A DNA stretch of 64,000 nucleotides from Candidatus Nitrosopumilus limneticus (GCA_022117465.1 JAHCGZ010000004.1:79355-143354), one strand, 5' to 3'. Positions 16,019-25,910 are shown, counted from the stretch's first letter. The notes: a model not told the origin generated them from the sequence alone. A program made the numbers and translations.

Positions 16019-17155
16019 ATGACAGTAGAATTACCTCCTGGATTAGCACTCCAAAAAGTTGACGAGAGAATTATGACTCTTAATGTAGGACCTCAACATC
16101 CTGGTTCCGGACATATGAGAATCATTGTACAAATTGATGGCGATTACATTGTTGCATGTGATCCTGATCCAGGTTATGTACATCGTGGAGAAGAAAAAAT
16201 GGCTGAATATAGAAATTATATAACAAACATTCCTCATTTAGAAAGACCTGTAATTCACGATTCTTGTAATGCTCTTTATCCTTATGTCTTGGGTGTTGAG
16301 GATCTACTTGGTATTGAAGTTACTGAACGTGCAAAATATGTTCGAGTAATTTGTTCTGAACTAAATCGTTGTATCTATACAATGTACTGGCTTGCTATCT
16401 ATGGAATATTCTTAGGTCATTCTACAATGTTTATGTGGCCCGCAGGTGATCGTGAACTCTTAATTGATCTTATGGAAAAAATTAGTGGTGCAAGAGTAAC
16501 ACATTCACATTTTGTTCCAGGTGGAGTTAGAAATGATTTACCTCCAAACTTTGAAGAAGTATGTTTACGTCAAGTAAATTATTTTGAAAAACGTATCAAA
16601 GAATATGCTGCAGTATTTTATGATAACCCAATTTTAATTTCAAGAACTCAAGATACTGGTGTACTTTCTCGTGAAGATGCAATTAGACTTGGAACAACTG
16701 GTTCCGTATTGCGTGCAAGTGGAGTTGATTATGATCTTAGACAAAAAGAACCATATGATGTTTATGAAGAATTGGATGTTCACACTAATGTAATGAAAGA
16801 AGGTGACTCTTATGCAAGATCTAAAGTTCCATGGCTTGATATGATGGAGAGTTGCAATATAATTCGACAAGCATTACAAAAAATGCCAAAATCAGGTTCT
16901 GTTAGAGTTAAACTAAAGCCAAACCCAAAAGGTAAAGGACTTGACTCCGTATACAAGCGTGTAGAATCCGGTAGAGGTTCTTTAGGATGCTATATTGTTT
17001 CTGATGGAAAAGTTGAACCATATAGACTAAAACTTAGTGTTGGTTCATTTAGAAATCTAATTGCATTACCATATCTTCTAAAAGGTGAAAAACTAGGTAA
17101 CATGCCATCTGTTTATTGGAGTCTTAATTATTGGCCAGTAGAGGCAGACCGATAA
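16019..17155 (+). CDS. nuoD: Complex I subunit D (49-kDa type)
   Basis: About 378 residues, starting at the ATG at 16019 two bases after the nuoC stop (a longer in-frame opening would overlap nuoC by 50 bases and is rejected). It has the NuoD N-terminus Leu-Asn-Val-Gly-Pro-Gln-His-Pro with the quinone-binding His, then Gly-Tyr-Val-His-Arg-Gly-x-Glu-Lys near residue 60 and the C-terminal Asp-x-Asp-Arg type end (Val-Glu-Ala-Asp-Arg). It is related to the large subunit of NiFe hydrogenases, without the metal-binding Cys. Forms the quinone site with NuoB. Confidence 0.95.
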   Translation: MTVELPPGLALQKVDERIMTLNVGPQHPGSGHMRIIVQIDGDYIVACDPDPGYVHRGEEKMAEYRNYITNIPHLERPVIHDSCNALYPYVLGVEDLLGIEVTERAKYVRVICSELNRCIYTMYWLAIYGIFLGHSTMFMWPAGDRELLIDLMEKISGARVTHSHFVPGGVRNDLPPNFEEVCLRQVNYFEKRIKEYAAVFYDNPILISRTQDTGVLSREDAIRLGTTGSVLRASGVDYDLRQKEPYDVYEELDVHTNVMKEGDSYARSKVPWLDMMESCNIIRQALQKMPKSGSVRVKLKPNPKGKGLDSVYKRVESGRGSLGCYIVSDGKVEPYRLKLSVGSFRNLIALPYLLKGEKLGNMPSVYWSLNYWPVEADR

Positions 17156-18454
17156 ATGTCTGTTATTGCACCAAATTTCAAACTTAGTGGATTTATCAAG
17201 GCTATAATTAATGATGCCGTATGGTTCCTTTTGATATTTTCATTAATTGGTTTTCCACTTGTTATGATGGTTTTATTTGTAATTCCAATGCCAGTTATTG
17301 ATGGAGAATTGCTTACACCATTTCTTGCATTTACTTACTTGGCGGATCCATCACGTACTCTTCCAATTGTTCAAGCCTTTATGACAACTGACATGTTTAA
17401 AATAATGGCATTTCCGGGATTTGGTTTTGCTGCATTGTTAGCTGCTGGAACAATTTTCCTTGAAAGAAAACTGCTTGCAAAATTACAACTAAGAGTCGGT
17501 CCTTTTTACTGTGGAAAAGTTGAAGGTATTTTACAATTATTGGGTGATGGTCTAAAATTAATTTCTAAAGAAATTATTATTCCTGCAAAAGCTGACAAGC
17601 CTATTTTCTGGGCAGCACCTGTTCTATTTGTTGCATCTGCAGCAGCGTTTGTTGCATTAATTCCAGTTGCACCAGGTTGGGTTGTCGCAGATGTAGATAT
17701 GGGATTACTTGCTGTCTTTGCAGTAATTGGATTTTTCCCAATTGTAACAATTCTTTCTGCATGGTCTGCAAACAGTAAATTTCCATTCATTGGAGGAATT
17801 CGTGCTCTATTTCAAATGGTTTCATTTGAAATTCCATTAATTCTATCTCTGTTGGGAGTTGTAATGGTTACTGGTACTCTTAATTTATCTGAAATTGCTG
17901 CTAGTCAATCTAGTTTCCCTTGGATTCTCTTTTTACCCGTTGGTGCAATTGTATTTTTTATTACGATGTTAGCTGAATTAGAAAGAATTCCATTTGATTT
18001 ACCCGAGGCAGAGAGTGAAATTGTAGCTGGATGGTTAACTGAATTATCTGGAATGATGTATGGACTTGTTCAATTGGGAACATATCTCAAACTTTATGCA
18101 TTTGCAGCATTGTTTGTTGTTTTATTCCTTGGTGGATGGAATGGCCCAATGGTTGTACCACCATTCCCTATGGAGATTGCTACTGAAGGAATAGAAATTG
18201 GTCCTATAACTGCAAAGATTGCTGGATTACCATTATTTGATCAAGAAATGCTTAATGGAATATTTTGGTTTGTTTTAAAGACTGTAGCTGTTATAATTTT
18301 CATATTATTGCCAAGAGGTGTTTTCCCAAGAGTTAGAGTTGATATATTACTAAATCTTGGTTGGACTAAATTGATCGGTCTTGCATTTGTTAACATCTTT
18401 ATTGCACTAGCTTTGGTTTACGCTGGAGTGCTAGGACCAGGAGGCTTACAATGA
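17156..18454 (+). CDS. nuoH: Complex I subunit H
   Basis: A 432-residue membrane protein, longer than the bacterial homologue because of an N-terminal region with an extra hydrophobic segment. About eight to nine helices. The cytoplasmic loop Glu-Arg-Lys-x-Leu-Ala-x3-Gln-x-Arg-x-Gly-Pro near residue 103 and the acidic loop Phe-Asp-Leu-Pro-Glu-Ala-Glu-Ser-Glu near residue 280 are the NuoH quinone-tunnel motifs. Starts immediately after the nuoD stop. It links quinone chemistry to the ion-pumping arm. Confidence 0.95.
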   Translation: MSVIAPNFKLSGFIKAIINDAVWFLLIFSLIGFPLVMMVLFVIPMPVIDGELLTPFLAFTYLADPSRTLPIVQAFMTTDMFKIMAFPGFGFAALLAAGTIFLERKLLAKLQLRVGPFYCGKVEGILQLLGDGLKLISKEIIIPAKADKPIFWAAPVLFVASAAAFVALIPVAPGWVVADVDMGLLAVFAVIGFFPIVTILSAWSANSKFPFIGGIRALFQMVSFEIPLILSLLGVVMVTGTLNLSEIAASQSSFPWILFLPVGAIVFFITMLAELERIPFDLPEAESEIVAGWLTELSGMMYGLVQLGTYLKLYAFAALFVVLFLGGWNGPMVVPPFPMEIATEGIEIGPITAKIAGLPLFDQEMLNGIFWFVLKTVAVIIFILLPRGVFPRVRVDILLNLGWTKLIGLAFVNIFIALALVYAGVLGPGGLQ

Positions 18455-18951
18455 CAAATACTGCTACAGGCATAATTCGTGCATTAAATTCTGGAATTAA
18501 ACATATTGCGACAAAAAGATTTACTCTTCGTTATCCTGAAGAAAAACTAAAGTTTGTAGGCGATGGTTATCAATTTGATCCTTCTACTGGTGTTGGTATT
18601 GCTGGATTAAAGGGTCGTCATATGTTATTTCATGATCACTGTACTGGATGTCAATTATGTTCTATTGCATGTGAAGGAGTTGCTGAAGCAATTGCTATGG
18701 TTAAAGTTCCAGATCAACAACAACAAAATAAAAAATCCATCATGCCACAAATTGATTATGGCAAATGTGTTTTTTGTGGTTTATGTGTTGACGCATGTCC
18801 ATTTTATGCACTTTACATGACTAATGATTATGAATTATCTTCATTTAGTAAAGAAGGTTTGATCTATACACCTGCACAACTTGCAGTTAAACCATATGTT
18901 GAACAAGATAGTGAAATTATAATTACAAAGTGGGGAGCAACTCATGGCTGA
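18451..18951 (+). CDS. nuoI: Complex I subunit I (2x[4Fe-4S])
   Basis: A 166-residue protein overlapping nuoH by 4 bp. Two ferredoxin motifs: C64-x2-C67-x2-C70-x3-C74 and C106-x2-C109-x2-C112-x3-C116-Pro, carrying clusters N6a and N6b. The first motif is followed by Glu instead of the usual Pro, a minor deviation. It is the likely electron entry point to NuoB in a complex that lacks NuoEFG. The N-terminal 45 residues are probably amphipathic and lie against the membrane. Confidence 0.95.
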   Translation: MTNTATGIIRALNSGIKHIATKRFTLRYPEEKLKFVGDGYQFDPSTGVGIAGLKGRHMLFHDHCTGCQLCSIACEGVAEAIAMVKVPDQQQQNKKSIMPQIDYGKCVFCGLCVDACPFYALYMTNDYELSSFSKEGLIYTPAQLAVKPYVEQDSEIIITKWGATHG

Positions 18952-19456
18952 TGCTGCATTTCTTGCATTAACTGTAATTACAATTGGTTCTTCAATTGCA
19001 GCACTTGAAATGAGATCATTAATTTATGGTTCAATTGCATTAATGGGAACTCTTGGAGGTATTGCTGGATTCTTCTTTTTGCTTGATGCACCATTTGTTG
19101 CATTGTTTCAATTAGCAGTTTATGTTGGTTCAATTGCTGTCTTAATTCTATTTACTGTTATGCTTGTAAAGAGAGAACTCATCTTTAAAAAAATTGAAGA
19201 TAAAAGAAGAAAATTTGCAGGAATTGGTTTAATGTTAGTTATCATGGTATCACTTGGTGCTGTATTCTTAGATTCTGGAATTAAAACAATAACTACTGAT
19301 GAATCTCCAGTTGATTTTAGAGATATTGGTATAGACTTTGTAACATATTATTGGCCAGCATTAATTTTGATGGGTTTAATTTTAGCAGGCTCCGTAACTG
19401 GTGCATTAATTTTAGCAAGAAGAGAGGATGTAGAAAATGACCAACGAATTAGTTGA
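18944..19456 (+). CDS. nuoJ: Complex I subunit J
   Basis: A 170-residue membrane protein with five hydrophobic segments. The conserved NuoJ core Phe-Gln-Leu-Ala-Val-Tyr-Val-Gly-Ser-Ile-Ala-Val-Leu lies at about residues 55-68 (usual form: lxxIVYVGAIaVL), in the helix known to have a pi-bulge. Overlaps nuoI by 8 bp and nuoK by 20 bp. It is part of the E-channel of the membrane arm. Confidence 0.93.
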   Translation: MADAAFLALTVITIGSSIAALEMRSLIYGSIALMGTLGGIAGFFFLLDAPFVALFQLAVYVGSIAVLILFTVMLVKRELIFKKIEDKRRKFAGIGLMLVIMVSLGAVFLDSGIKTITTDESPVDFRDIGIDFVTYYWPALILMGLILAGSVTGALILARREDVENDQRIS

Positions 19457-19742
19457 TTTTACATTAGTTTCTGTTGCTTTATTGGCAATAGGAATTTACG
19501 GCCTTGCAGTAAAACGTAATTTCATTAGAATGTTATTTGCAGTTGAAATTATTATTAATGCAGCAAATCTTAATCTTGTAGCATTTGGTAGATTTCTACC
19601 TCATAGTGGAGGTCAAACTTTAGCTCTATTTTCTATAGCAATTGCAGCAGCCGAAGTAGCTGTAGGACTATCCTTGATTATTGTAGCATACCGTATGTAT
19701 CAAAATGTTGATATCGCTGACTTCAGGAGTTTGAGAGGATAA
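19437..19742 (+). CDS. nuoK: Complex I subunit K
   Basis: A 101-residue protein with three helices, the standard length. Conserved Glu residues occur in helix 2 (near residue 38, in Ala-Val-Glu-Ile) and helix 3 (near residue 73, in Ala-Ala-Glu-Val-Ala-Val-Gly), which take part in proton translocation in characterised complexes. Overlaps nuoJ by 20 bp and nuoM by one base, so tight translational coupling is expected. Confidence 0.95.
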   Translation: MTNELVDFTLVSVALLAIGIYGLAVKRNFIRMLFAVEIIINAANLNLVAFGRFLPHSGGQTLALFSIAIAAAEVAVGLSLIIVAYRMYQNVDIADFRSLRG

Positions 19743-21295
19743 TGGAATATGCATTATTACAGGCAGTTTTCTTGCCCTTACTATTATCTCCAGTAGCATA
19801 CATTCTTGGAAAAAAAGTTGGTCCTACTCCTGCAATGTGGTTTACATTTGCAATTTTACTATACACCACACTTCTAGTAATTAACGCAGCACTTTCTGGA
19901 ACTGTTGAAGAACATTATCCATGGACAGAACAATTTGGAGAATTTGGTTTCTTGTTAGATGGACTTGCATCACCATTTGCAATTATGATTTATGTTTTGT
20001 CTACAATACTGGCAATTTACTCTAAACCATACATGATTCATAAATTCCATGAACAATTTGAAGAAGAACAAAAAATTAACACATCTGAAAGCGGTCAAAC
20101 ATCTATTGTTGAATCAACTGCTCTTTCAAATTATGTAAATGCAAAATCTGGTCTTTACTTTGCACTTTATCTTGTATTTGCAATGGGAATGCTTGGAACA
20201 GTTCTATCAACTAATTTGATTGAATTTTATATTTTCTTTGAGGTAATGTTGATTCCGGGTTTCTTTTTAGTTGCCATATGGGGTGATGGACCAAGAAGAA
20301 AAATTGGTTTAATGTTCTTTTTTTGGACTCATGCAGGTGCCGTTGTTTTACTATTGGGATTTTTGATGATAGGACTTACTCTTGGCAGCTTTGACTTTGC
20401 AGATATTAAAGAATCTGAACTTCCTGCAGATATTGCAATGTATTCTGCTGTTGCAATTTCTATAGGTCTTGGTGTTAAATTAGCAGTTTTCATGTATCAC
20501 ATTTGGCTACCATATGTTCACGGTGCAGCACCTACACCAATTAGTGCATTATTGTCTCCAGCAATGATTGGAATTGGAGCTTATGGTCTCTTTAGATTAG
20601 TTGTTGAATTCTTACCTGTAACATATTCAGAACTTGCAATTTGGTTCCACATTTGGGGCCTTGTCACTATGATCTATGGCGGTGCAATGGCATTAATGCA
20701 AGATGACTTGAAACGTTTCCTTGCTTATTCTAGTATTAGTCAGATGGGATATCTGTTATTTGGTATAGGATCAATGTCTGCATACGGTCTTGCAGGTGCT
20801 GAAATGATGTATGTTACTCACGCTATTGGTAAAGGCATTCTCTTCATGATGGCTGGAATTATTATTGTTAAAGTTGGAACTAGAAGCTTCTCTAAACTTG
20901 GAGGACTTGCAGGTAAGATGCCAATCACTTCAGTATGTGCAGTTATTGGTGCCTTAACAATAATGGGCGTACCACCAACCAGTGGATTTATGGGTGAATG
21001 GATTTTGTTTTATGGTGCATTAGAAACTGCAATTACAGAAGGTTCTACAATTAGAGCAGTAGCATTTGGATTAGGTCTTGTTGCAACAGCACTTACAATG
21101 TCTTACATGCTTTGGATGTTAAAACGTGTATTCTTTGGAAAACTCCCTGAAAATCTACAACATGTCAAAGAAGGAAGTTGGTACATGACAATACCAATGA
21201 TGATTCTTGCAGGATTCTCAATTGTAGTTGGAATTTATCCTGACATTTTCTTAAAAACAATTATTCCATACATGAACGGAGTGATGGGGATTTAG
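19742..21295 (+). CDS. nuoM: Complex I antiporter-like subunit M
   Basis: A 517-residue protein with about 14 membrane helices. The key Glu in Phe-Phe-Glu-Val-Met-Leu-Ile-Pro near residue 170, the Trp-Leu-Pro-x-Val-His-Gly-Ala-Ala-Pro-Thr-Pro-Ile-Ser-Ala motif near 255-269 and the Tyr-Ser-Ser-Ile-Ser-Gln-Met-Gly motif near 330 are Mrp-antiporter family landmarks. The residues 112-128 insertion (Ser/Glu-rich) in an early loop is unusual. One of three proton-pumping subunits; it precedes nuoL here, in contrast to the L-M-N order of bacteria. Confidence 0.93.
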   Translation: MEYALLQAVFLPLLLSPVAYILGKKVGPTPAMWFTFAILLYTTLLVINAALSGTVEEHYPWTEQFGEFGFLLDGLASPFAIMIYVLSTILAIYSKPYMIHKFHEQFEEEQKINTSESGQTSIVESTALSNYVNAKSGLYFALYLVFAMGMLGTVLSTNLIEFYIFFEVMLIPGFFLVAIWGDGPRRKIGLMFFFWTHAGAVVLLLGFLMIGLTLGSFDFADIKESELPADIAMYSAVAISIGLGVKLAVFMYHIWLPYVHGAAPTPISALLSPAMIGIGAYGLFRLVVEFLPVTYSELAIWFHIWGLVTMIYGGAMALMQDDLKRFLAYSSISQMGYLLFGIGSMSAYGLAGAEMMYVTHAIGKGILFMMAGIIIVKVGTRSFSKLGGLAGKMPITSVCAVIGALTIMGVPPTSGFMGEWILFYGALETAITEGSTIRAVAFGLGLVATALTMSYMLWMLKRVFFGKLPENLQHVKEGSWYMTIPMMILAGFSIVVGIYPDIFLKTIIPYMNGVMGI

Positions 21296-21298
21296 ATT

Positions 21299-23371
21299 AT
21301 GGCAACTGAAGTTTTAGAACCAACATTTGAAGTAACAAGTGCATGGCTAATCTGGATGCTTCCATTTGCTGCAGCATTAATTATGCCAGGAATTGGAAAA
21401 TTATCTAAAAAATCAACTGGTTACGTTGCAGTTGGATTTGCTTTAATGAGTGCATTATCTGCAGCATCCTTAATTCCTCTTGCATTAGAAGCAGGTGAAG
21501 TTCATAATCAAATAATGTGGATTGAATCTCTTGGTCTTAAAGCCGGTGTACTAGCAGATCCACTTTCAATAATTATGGCAAATGTTGTTGGTTGGATTTC
21601 ATTCTTGATTATGATTTACAGTACAGGATACATGAAAGGTGATAAAGATATTACAAGATTTTGGTTCTGGATGTTGTTCTTCATTGGTTCAATGCAGTTA
21701 ATTGTATTATCTGATAATTTACTTCAAGTATTCTTTGGTTGGGAAGGTGTAGGACTCGCATCATATGCATTAATCAGCTTTTGGTATCGTGATAAAAAGA
21801 AAGATCATGTTGGTGTTGAAGGACGTACTGTTCTTGGAATGTTAGATTACTATTCACCAACACACGCTGGTATGAAGGCATTCATCATGACAAAAGTTGG
21901 TGATGTAATGATGATTGCTGGCATGCTTCTGATATTCTTGTTTGCAGGTACTTTTGGATTTAGAGAATTAATGGGTAATACTGATTGGGCAACTTCTATG
22001 GCAGCTCAAGGATTACTAGTTCCTGCATTTGTTTTACTATTTGGTGGTGCAATGGGTAAATCTGCACAATTCCCATTAAACGAATGGTTGTTAGAAGCAA
22101 TGACTGGACCAACTGCAGTATCTGCATTAATTCATGCAGCAACAATGGTCAAAGCAGGTGTGTTTTTGGTAGCAAGAATTGGTCCACTTGTATTTGCATT
22201 AGGCGCAGCAGGAATTTTAGCTGATCAATTCTTTGAAATTGTTGCTTGGACAGGTGCAATTACTGCGTTATTACTTGCAACACAAGGTATGGTTAATCCT
22301 GAAATTAAGAAAGTTTTAGCATATTCTACTGGTTCTCAAATTGGTTATATGATGATGGCATTAGGTGTTGCAGGATTATCTCAACAATATGTTGATGGTT
22401 ATACTGCAGGATTTTTCCACTTAATTTCTCACGCAATGTTTAAAGCTTCATTATTCATGGCAGCAGGATCACTATTGCATATTGTTGGTTCTCGATTTAT
22501 GACCGATATGGGAGGTCTGAGAAAACATATGAAAAAAACTTATGCTTTCATGTGGGCTGCCGGTCTTGGTTTAATGGGAGCACCATTTATCACAACAGGT
22601 TTCTGGAGTAAAGATGCAATCTTTGCTTCAGTATATGAATCTGGAAATGAATGGGCATTACCGTTATTCCTTATCGCTGTTTTGACTGCTATAATTACTG
22701 CATTCTATACCACAAGAATGATTGGTATGGTATTCTTTGGAAAGAAAAGTAAGCATATAGAAAAAATGGAAGAAGAAGGACATCACATTCATGAAGCATC
22801 AGCATCAATGTGGATTCCATATGGAATACTTGCAGTACTTACAATTGGTATTGGTATAATTGGATTATCTGCTGAAGAAGGAATTCATCATTTGTTTACT
22901 GAATATCTTGAACACTCATTTGGTATTCATAGTGAATATGTTACAGCAGAAACATCCATCCTACCTGAATTCTTACAAGGACTTAATCCAGTTGCACTTG
23001 GTTCATCATTAGTGGCATTTGCTACAGGTATTGGATTAGGATACATATTTTACATTGGTAGATGGGTTGATCCTATTAAGTTTGTAAATTCAAATATTCT
23101 CTTTTACTCAATTCACAAACTTTTCTTAAACAGATGGTATCTTAACGCCTTGGTATACTGGTGTTTTGTTACAACACCCTTATGGTTAGCAAGAGGTGTT
23201 TCTAGATACTTTGAGAAGACAGTAATTGATTATGGTATGAATAATGGAGTTCAAAAAGCCGTTAGTTGGAGTGCTAAAGTAATTCAAGGAACTCAAACTG
23301 GTGTCTCACAATCTTATCTATTTGTATTTGGAGCAGGATTATTATTTGTAGTTCTGATATTATTGTTGTAG
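21299..23371 (+). CDS. nuoL: Complex I antiporter-like subunit L
   Basis: A 690-residue protein with about 16 membrane helices. Motifs: Phe-Phe-Gly-Trp-Glu-Gly-Val-Gly-Leu-Ala-Ser-Tyr near residue 143, Ser-Ala-Gln-Phe-Pro-Leu-x-Glu-Trp-Leu-x3-Met near 250 and Pro-Thr-x-Val-Ser-Ala-Leu-Ile-His-Ala-Ala-Thr-Met near 270, all typical of NuoL. The long C-terminal part would include the lateral helix. A cytoplasmic His/Glu-rich stretch (about residues 485-500) could bind metal but lies in a variable loop. Confidence 0.94.
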   Translation: MATEVLEPTFEVTSAWLIWMLPFAAALIMPGIGKLSKKSTGYVAVGFALMSALSAASLIPLALEAGEVHNQIMWIESLGLKAGVLADPLSIIMANVVGWISFLIMIYSTGYMKGDKDITRFWFWMLFFIGSMQLIVLSDNLLQVFFGWEGVGLASYALISFWYRDKKKDHVGVEGRTVLGMLDYYSPTHAGMKAFIMTKVGDVMMIAGMLLIFLFAGTFGFRELMGNTDWATSMAAQGLLVPAFVLLFGGAMGKSAQFPLNEWLLEAMTGPTAVSALIHAATMVKAGVFLVARIGPLVFALGAAGILADQFFEIVAWTGAITALLLATQGMVNPEIKKVLAYSTGSQIGYMMMALGVAGLSQQYVDGYTAGFFHLISHAMFKASLFMAAGSLLHIVGSRFMTDMGGLRKHMKKTYAFMWAAGLGLMGAPFITTGFWSKDAIFASVYESGNEWALPLFLIAVLTAIITAFYTTRMIGMVFFGKKSKHIEKMEEEGHHIHEASASMWIPYGILAVLTIGIGIIGLSAEEGIHHLFTEYLEHSFGIHSEYVTAETSILPEFLQGLNPVALGSSLVAFATGIGLGYIFYIGRWVDPIKFVNSNILFYSIHKLFLNRWYLNALVYWCFVTTPLWLARGVSRYFEKTVIDYGMNNGVQKAVSWSAKVIQGTQTGVSQSYLFVFGAGLLFVVLILLL

Positions 23372-23384
23372 GAGTTATGAAAGC

Positions 23385-24869
23385 ATGTTAGAAATTACTT
23401 CAACTCCTTTGGTGATAATTGCAATATTGGGCACTGTTGGTGTACTTCTTCCAATCATTAGTATTGCAAGAAAAGAAAAGGGTTCAAATTCATTTTATGC
23501 TATAATTGCATTTTCTGCATTAATCGTATCTATGGGATATGTTGTATACCAATTCATTGGAGATAATATTTCTCCATCTGCATTATTTTCTGAAGATGTT
23601 GTAGTAGACGATGCATTTGGTGGGTTCTTTGCAATAGCAATGTTAATTGTTGCTTTGTTCACAACTGTTGGTTCTTTTAATTATATGAGAAAACATAATT
23701 CTCCTGCTGTTTACTATTCTCTAATTCTACTTGCAACTATTGGAATGATACTAGTTGCATATTCTACTGATCTTGTAATGCTATTTGTTGCATGGGAACT
23801 CATGAGTATTCCAACGTACGTTTTAGTAGGCTTTATGAAAAAGAATCCAAGCTCAAATGAAGCAGCTTTAAAATATTTCTTGTTTGGCGCATTATCTTCA
23901 GCAATTATTGTTTATGGTATTTCACTTTCATACGGATTAACTGGTTCTACAAATATTGGTGAAGTAATTCAAGGTTATTCTACACTTGATCCATCTTTGC
24001 TTCCACTTGCACTGCTATCTGTTGGATTATTTATAGCAGGATTCGGATTTAAGATGGGACTTGTTCCATTTCATCAATGGCTTCCTGATACCTATGAAGG
24101 TGCTCCTACACCAATCACTGCTCTTCTTGCAGCTGCAACTAAAAAAGCTGGATTCGCTGCAACGATTAGAATTGTAGTTTTAGGAATGGTAGTATTACAT
24201 CTTGATTGGACTCTGGCTCTTGGTATTATTGCAGTAATGACAATGACTATTGGAAATATTGCAGCAATTATGCAAAAAAATATTTCTAGAATGTTAGCTT
24301 ATTCTAGTATTGCACATGCAGGCTACATACTAATTGGAGTTGCAGTTGCACCATACAGTTCTCTAGGTTTACAAGGTTCTTTGTATCAAATTATGAATCA
24401 CGCAGTAATGAAAGGTGCTGCATTTATTGCAATTGCAGGAATTGTAACCACTCTTGCAGTAACTCATATTGATAAATTAAAGGGACTTGGAAGACGAATG
24501 CCTGTCACTGCTCTAGGTTTGGTAATAGCATTGTTTGCATTAGCTGGTATTCCACCACTTTCTGGATTCTGGAGTAAATTGATGTTATTTGGAGGTGCAT
24601 TAGATGCAGGTTCTACATTATGGTGGGCTCCATGGCTTGCAATTGCCGGCGTATTAAACAGTGCATTATCTCTTGCTTATTATGGTTGGTTAACTAGAAA
24701 GATGTACTTTGAAGGTGAAACTGAAAAGAGAGTTATCGAACCAAAATCTGTAATGGCAATTATGATATTTTCAACAATCTTCTTGGTAGGATTTGGTGTT
24801 TATCCAGAACCATTGATTAAATTTGTAGAACTTGCAGCTCCAGTAATCAGTTTAACTACTATGCCTTAA
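23385..24869 (+). CDS. nuoN: Complex I antiporter-like subunit N
   Basis: A 494-residue protein with about 14 helices. Trp-Glu-Leu-Met-Ser-Ile-Pro-Thr-Tyr-Val-Leu-Val-Gly near residue 137 and Pro-Phe-His-Gln-Trp-Leu-Pro-Asp-x-Tyr-Glu-Gly-Ala-Pro-Thr-Pro near 227-242 are NuoN hallmarks. It is the last gene of the operon; its 3' end overlaps the convergent prenyl synthase gene by 11 bp. No nuoE, F or G follows, so NADH dehydrogenase activity is absent from this locus. Confidence 0.94.
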   Translation: MLEITSTPLVIIAILGTVGVLLPIISIARKEKGSNSFYAIIAFSALIVSMGYVVYQFIGDNISPSALFSEDVVVDDAFGGFFAIAMLIVALFTTVGSFNYMRKHNSPAVYYSLILLATIGMILVAYSTDLVMLFVAWELMSIPTYVLVGFMKKNPSSNEAALKYFLFGALSSAIIVYGISLSYGLTGSTNIGEVIQGYSTLDPSLLPLALLSVGLFIAGFGFKMGLVPFHQWLPDTYEGAPTPITALLAAATKKAGFAATIRIVVLGMVVLHLDWTLALGIIAVMTMTIGNIAAIMQKNISRMLAYSSIAHAGYILIGVAVAPYSSLGLQGSLYQIMNHAVMKGAAFIAIAGIVTTLAVTHIDKLKGLGRRMPVTALGLVIALFALAGIPPLSGFWSKLMLFGGALDAGSTLWWAPWLAIAGVLNSALSLAYYGWLTRKMYFEGETEKRVIEPKSVMAIMIFSTIFLVGFGVYPEPLIKFVELAAPVISLTTMP

Positions 24870-25710
24870 ACGAAGTAAATTTTATTAATTTTTCTAAGTT
24901 TATTTTTGCATCGTTATCTGGAATTTTTCTCAAAAATGATCTTGCTTTCTCAGAATATTCTTTTAGCAATTCTTCCATTTTATTAAAGCCATCCCTAGGA
25001 TCTATACTTTTCTTAATTAGTAAATTAAATAATTTTCCTTCATTTTTCCAATCTAACAAATCATCTCTGATTTGATATGCAATTCCAAGATTTTTTCCAT
25101 ATCCTGTTAATGCTTCAATTTGTTCTTCTGTCCCATTTGCAATAATTCCTCCAGTTCTAGCTGCAACTTCAAATGCAATTGCAGTTTTATATTCAATAAC
25201 TTTTAGGTAGTCATCAAATGTAATGTCTCCACTATCTTCTAACCTTCCTTCAATCATTTCTCCCTCACTCATTAGCATTGCAGTTGTAGCCAAATCTTTT
25301 GTAATTCTAGCATTATCTAATCTTGATGATATTGCAAGGATTAATCCTAAAACAAAATCTCCTGTTAGAACACTAGTATTATATCCATATTTTACATGAA
25401 ATGGATCCTTTTGTCTTCTCATAGTTTCCTTATCAATAATATCATCATGGATGATTGATTCCATATGTAAAAACTCAACAGCACACGAAGCTGACAAGAC
25501 ATTATCATCTATCTTTCCAATACTTTCTGCAGCTAAACTCAAAATAATTGGTCTAATTCTTTTTCCACCTTCTAATGAATATTTTAGTGGTTCAATAAAT
25601 TCTGATTCTGAATATAATGCAAGTTCTTTTTCTAATGCACGATCAATTTTTTTGATATATTCCCCATATGTCTCAAGTAAGGGATTAATTTCGATATTTT
25701 TCCTATTCAA
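24859..25710 (-). CDS. Trans-prenyl diphosphate synthase (second copy in window)
   Basis: A 283-residue all-helical prenyltransferase. The first Asp-rich motif is His-Asp-Asp-Ile-Ile-Asp near residue 93 and the second Arg-Asp-Asp-Leu-Leu-Asp near residue 218, with the Gly-Gly-Lys-Arg-Ile-Arg-Pro basic motif near residue 50. It condenses isopentenyl diphosphate with an allylic diphosphate; product length cannot be told safely from the sequence. The window has another, longer synthase in the mevalonate operon (46517-47497), so one may make the GGPP for lipids and the other a longer chain such as a quinone tail (inference). Confidence 0.88.
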   Translation of the reverse strand: MNRKNIEINPLLETYGEYIKKIDRALEKELALYSESEFIEPLKYSLEGGKRIRPIILSLAAESIGKIDDNVLSASCAVEFLHMESIIHDDIIDKETMRRQKDPFHVKYGYNTSVLTGDFVLGLILAISSRLDNARITKDLATTAMLMSEGEMIEGRLEDSGDITFDDYLKVIEYKTAIAFEVAARTGGIIANGTEEQIEALTGYGKNLGIAYQIRDDLLDWKNEGKLFNLLIKKSIDPRDGFNKMEELLKEYSEKARSFLRKIPDNDAKINLEKLIKFTSFKA

Positions 25711-25753
25711 GATTATTGATCAAAAACCTTCACCATTAGTAATTAAATCTTGG

Positions 25754-25829
25754 TGCTCCAGCCGGGATTTGAACCCGGGATCACTGCCTTGAAAGGGCAG
25801 TATGCTTGACCGGTCTACACCACTGGAAC
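25754..25829 (-). tRNA. tRNA-Glu (anticodon TTC), 3' CCA encoded
   Basis: Minus strand: acceptor GTTCCAG (25829-25823) pairs with CTGGAGC (25761-25755) with one T-G wobble; discriminator A at 25754 and encoded CCA at 25753-25751. The anticodon arm CTGCC-CTTTCAA-GGCAG gives TTC; T-arm CCGGG-TTCAAAT-CCCGG. An AT-rich TATA-like element (TTTTATGA on the minus strand) lies about 26 bp upstream. Confidence 0.95.
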
Positions 25830-25910
25830 CCATGAAAATTTCACTTTTAGATCATAAAATCTTTTGCTACACAACAAAGATTTTTGTATTGGGAAATTTA
25901 GAGATGAATA

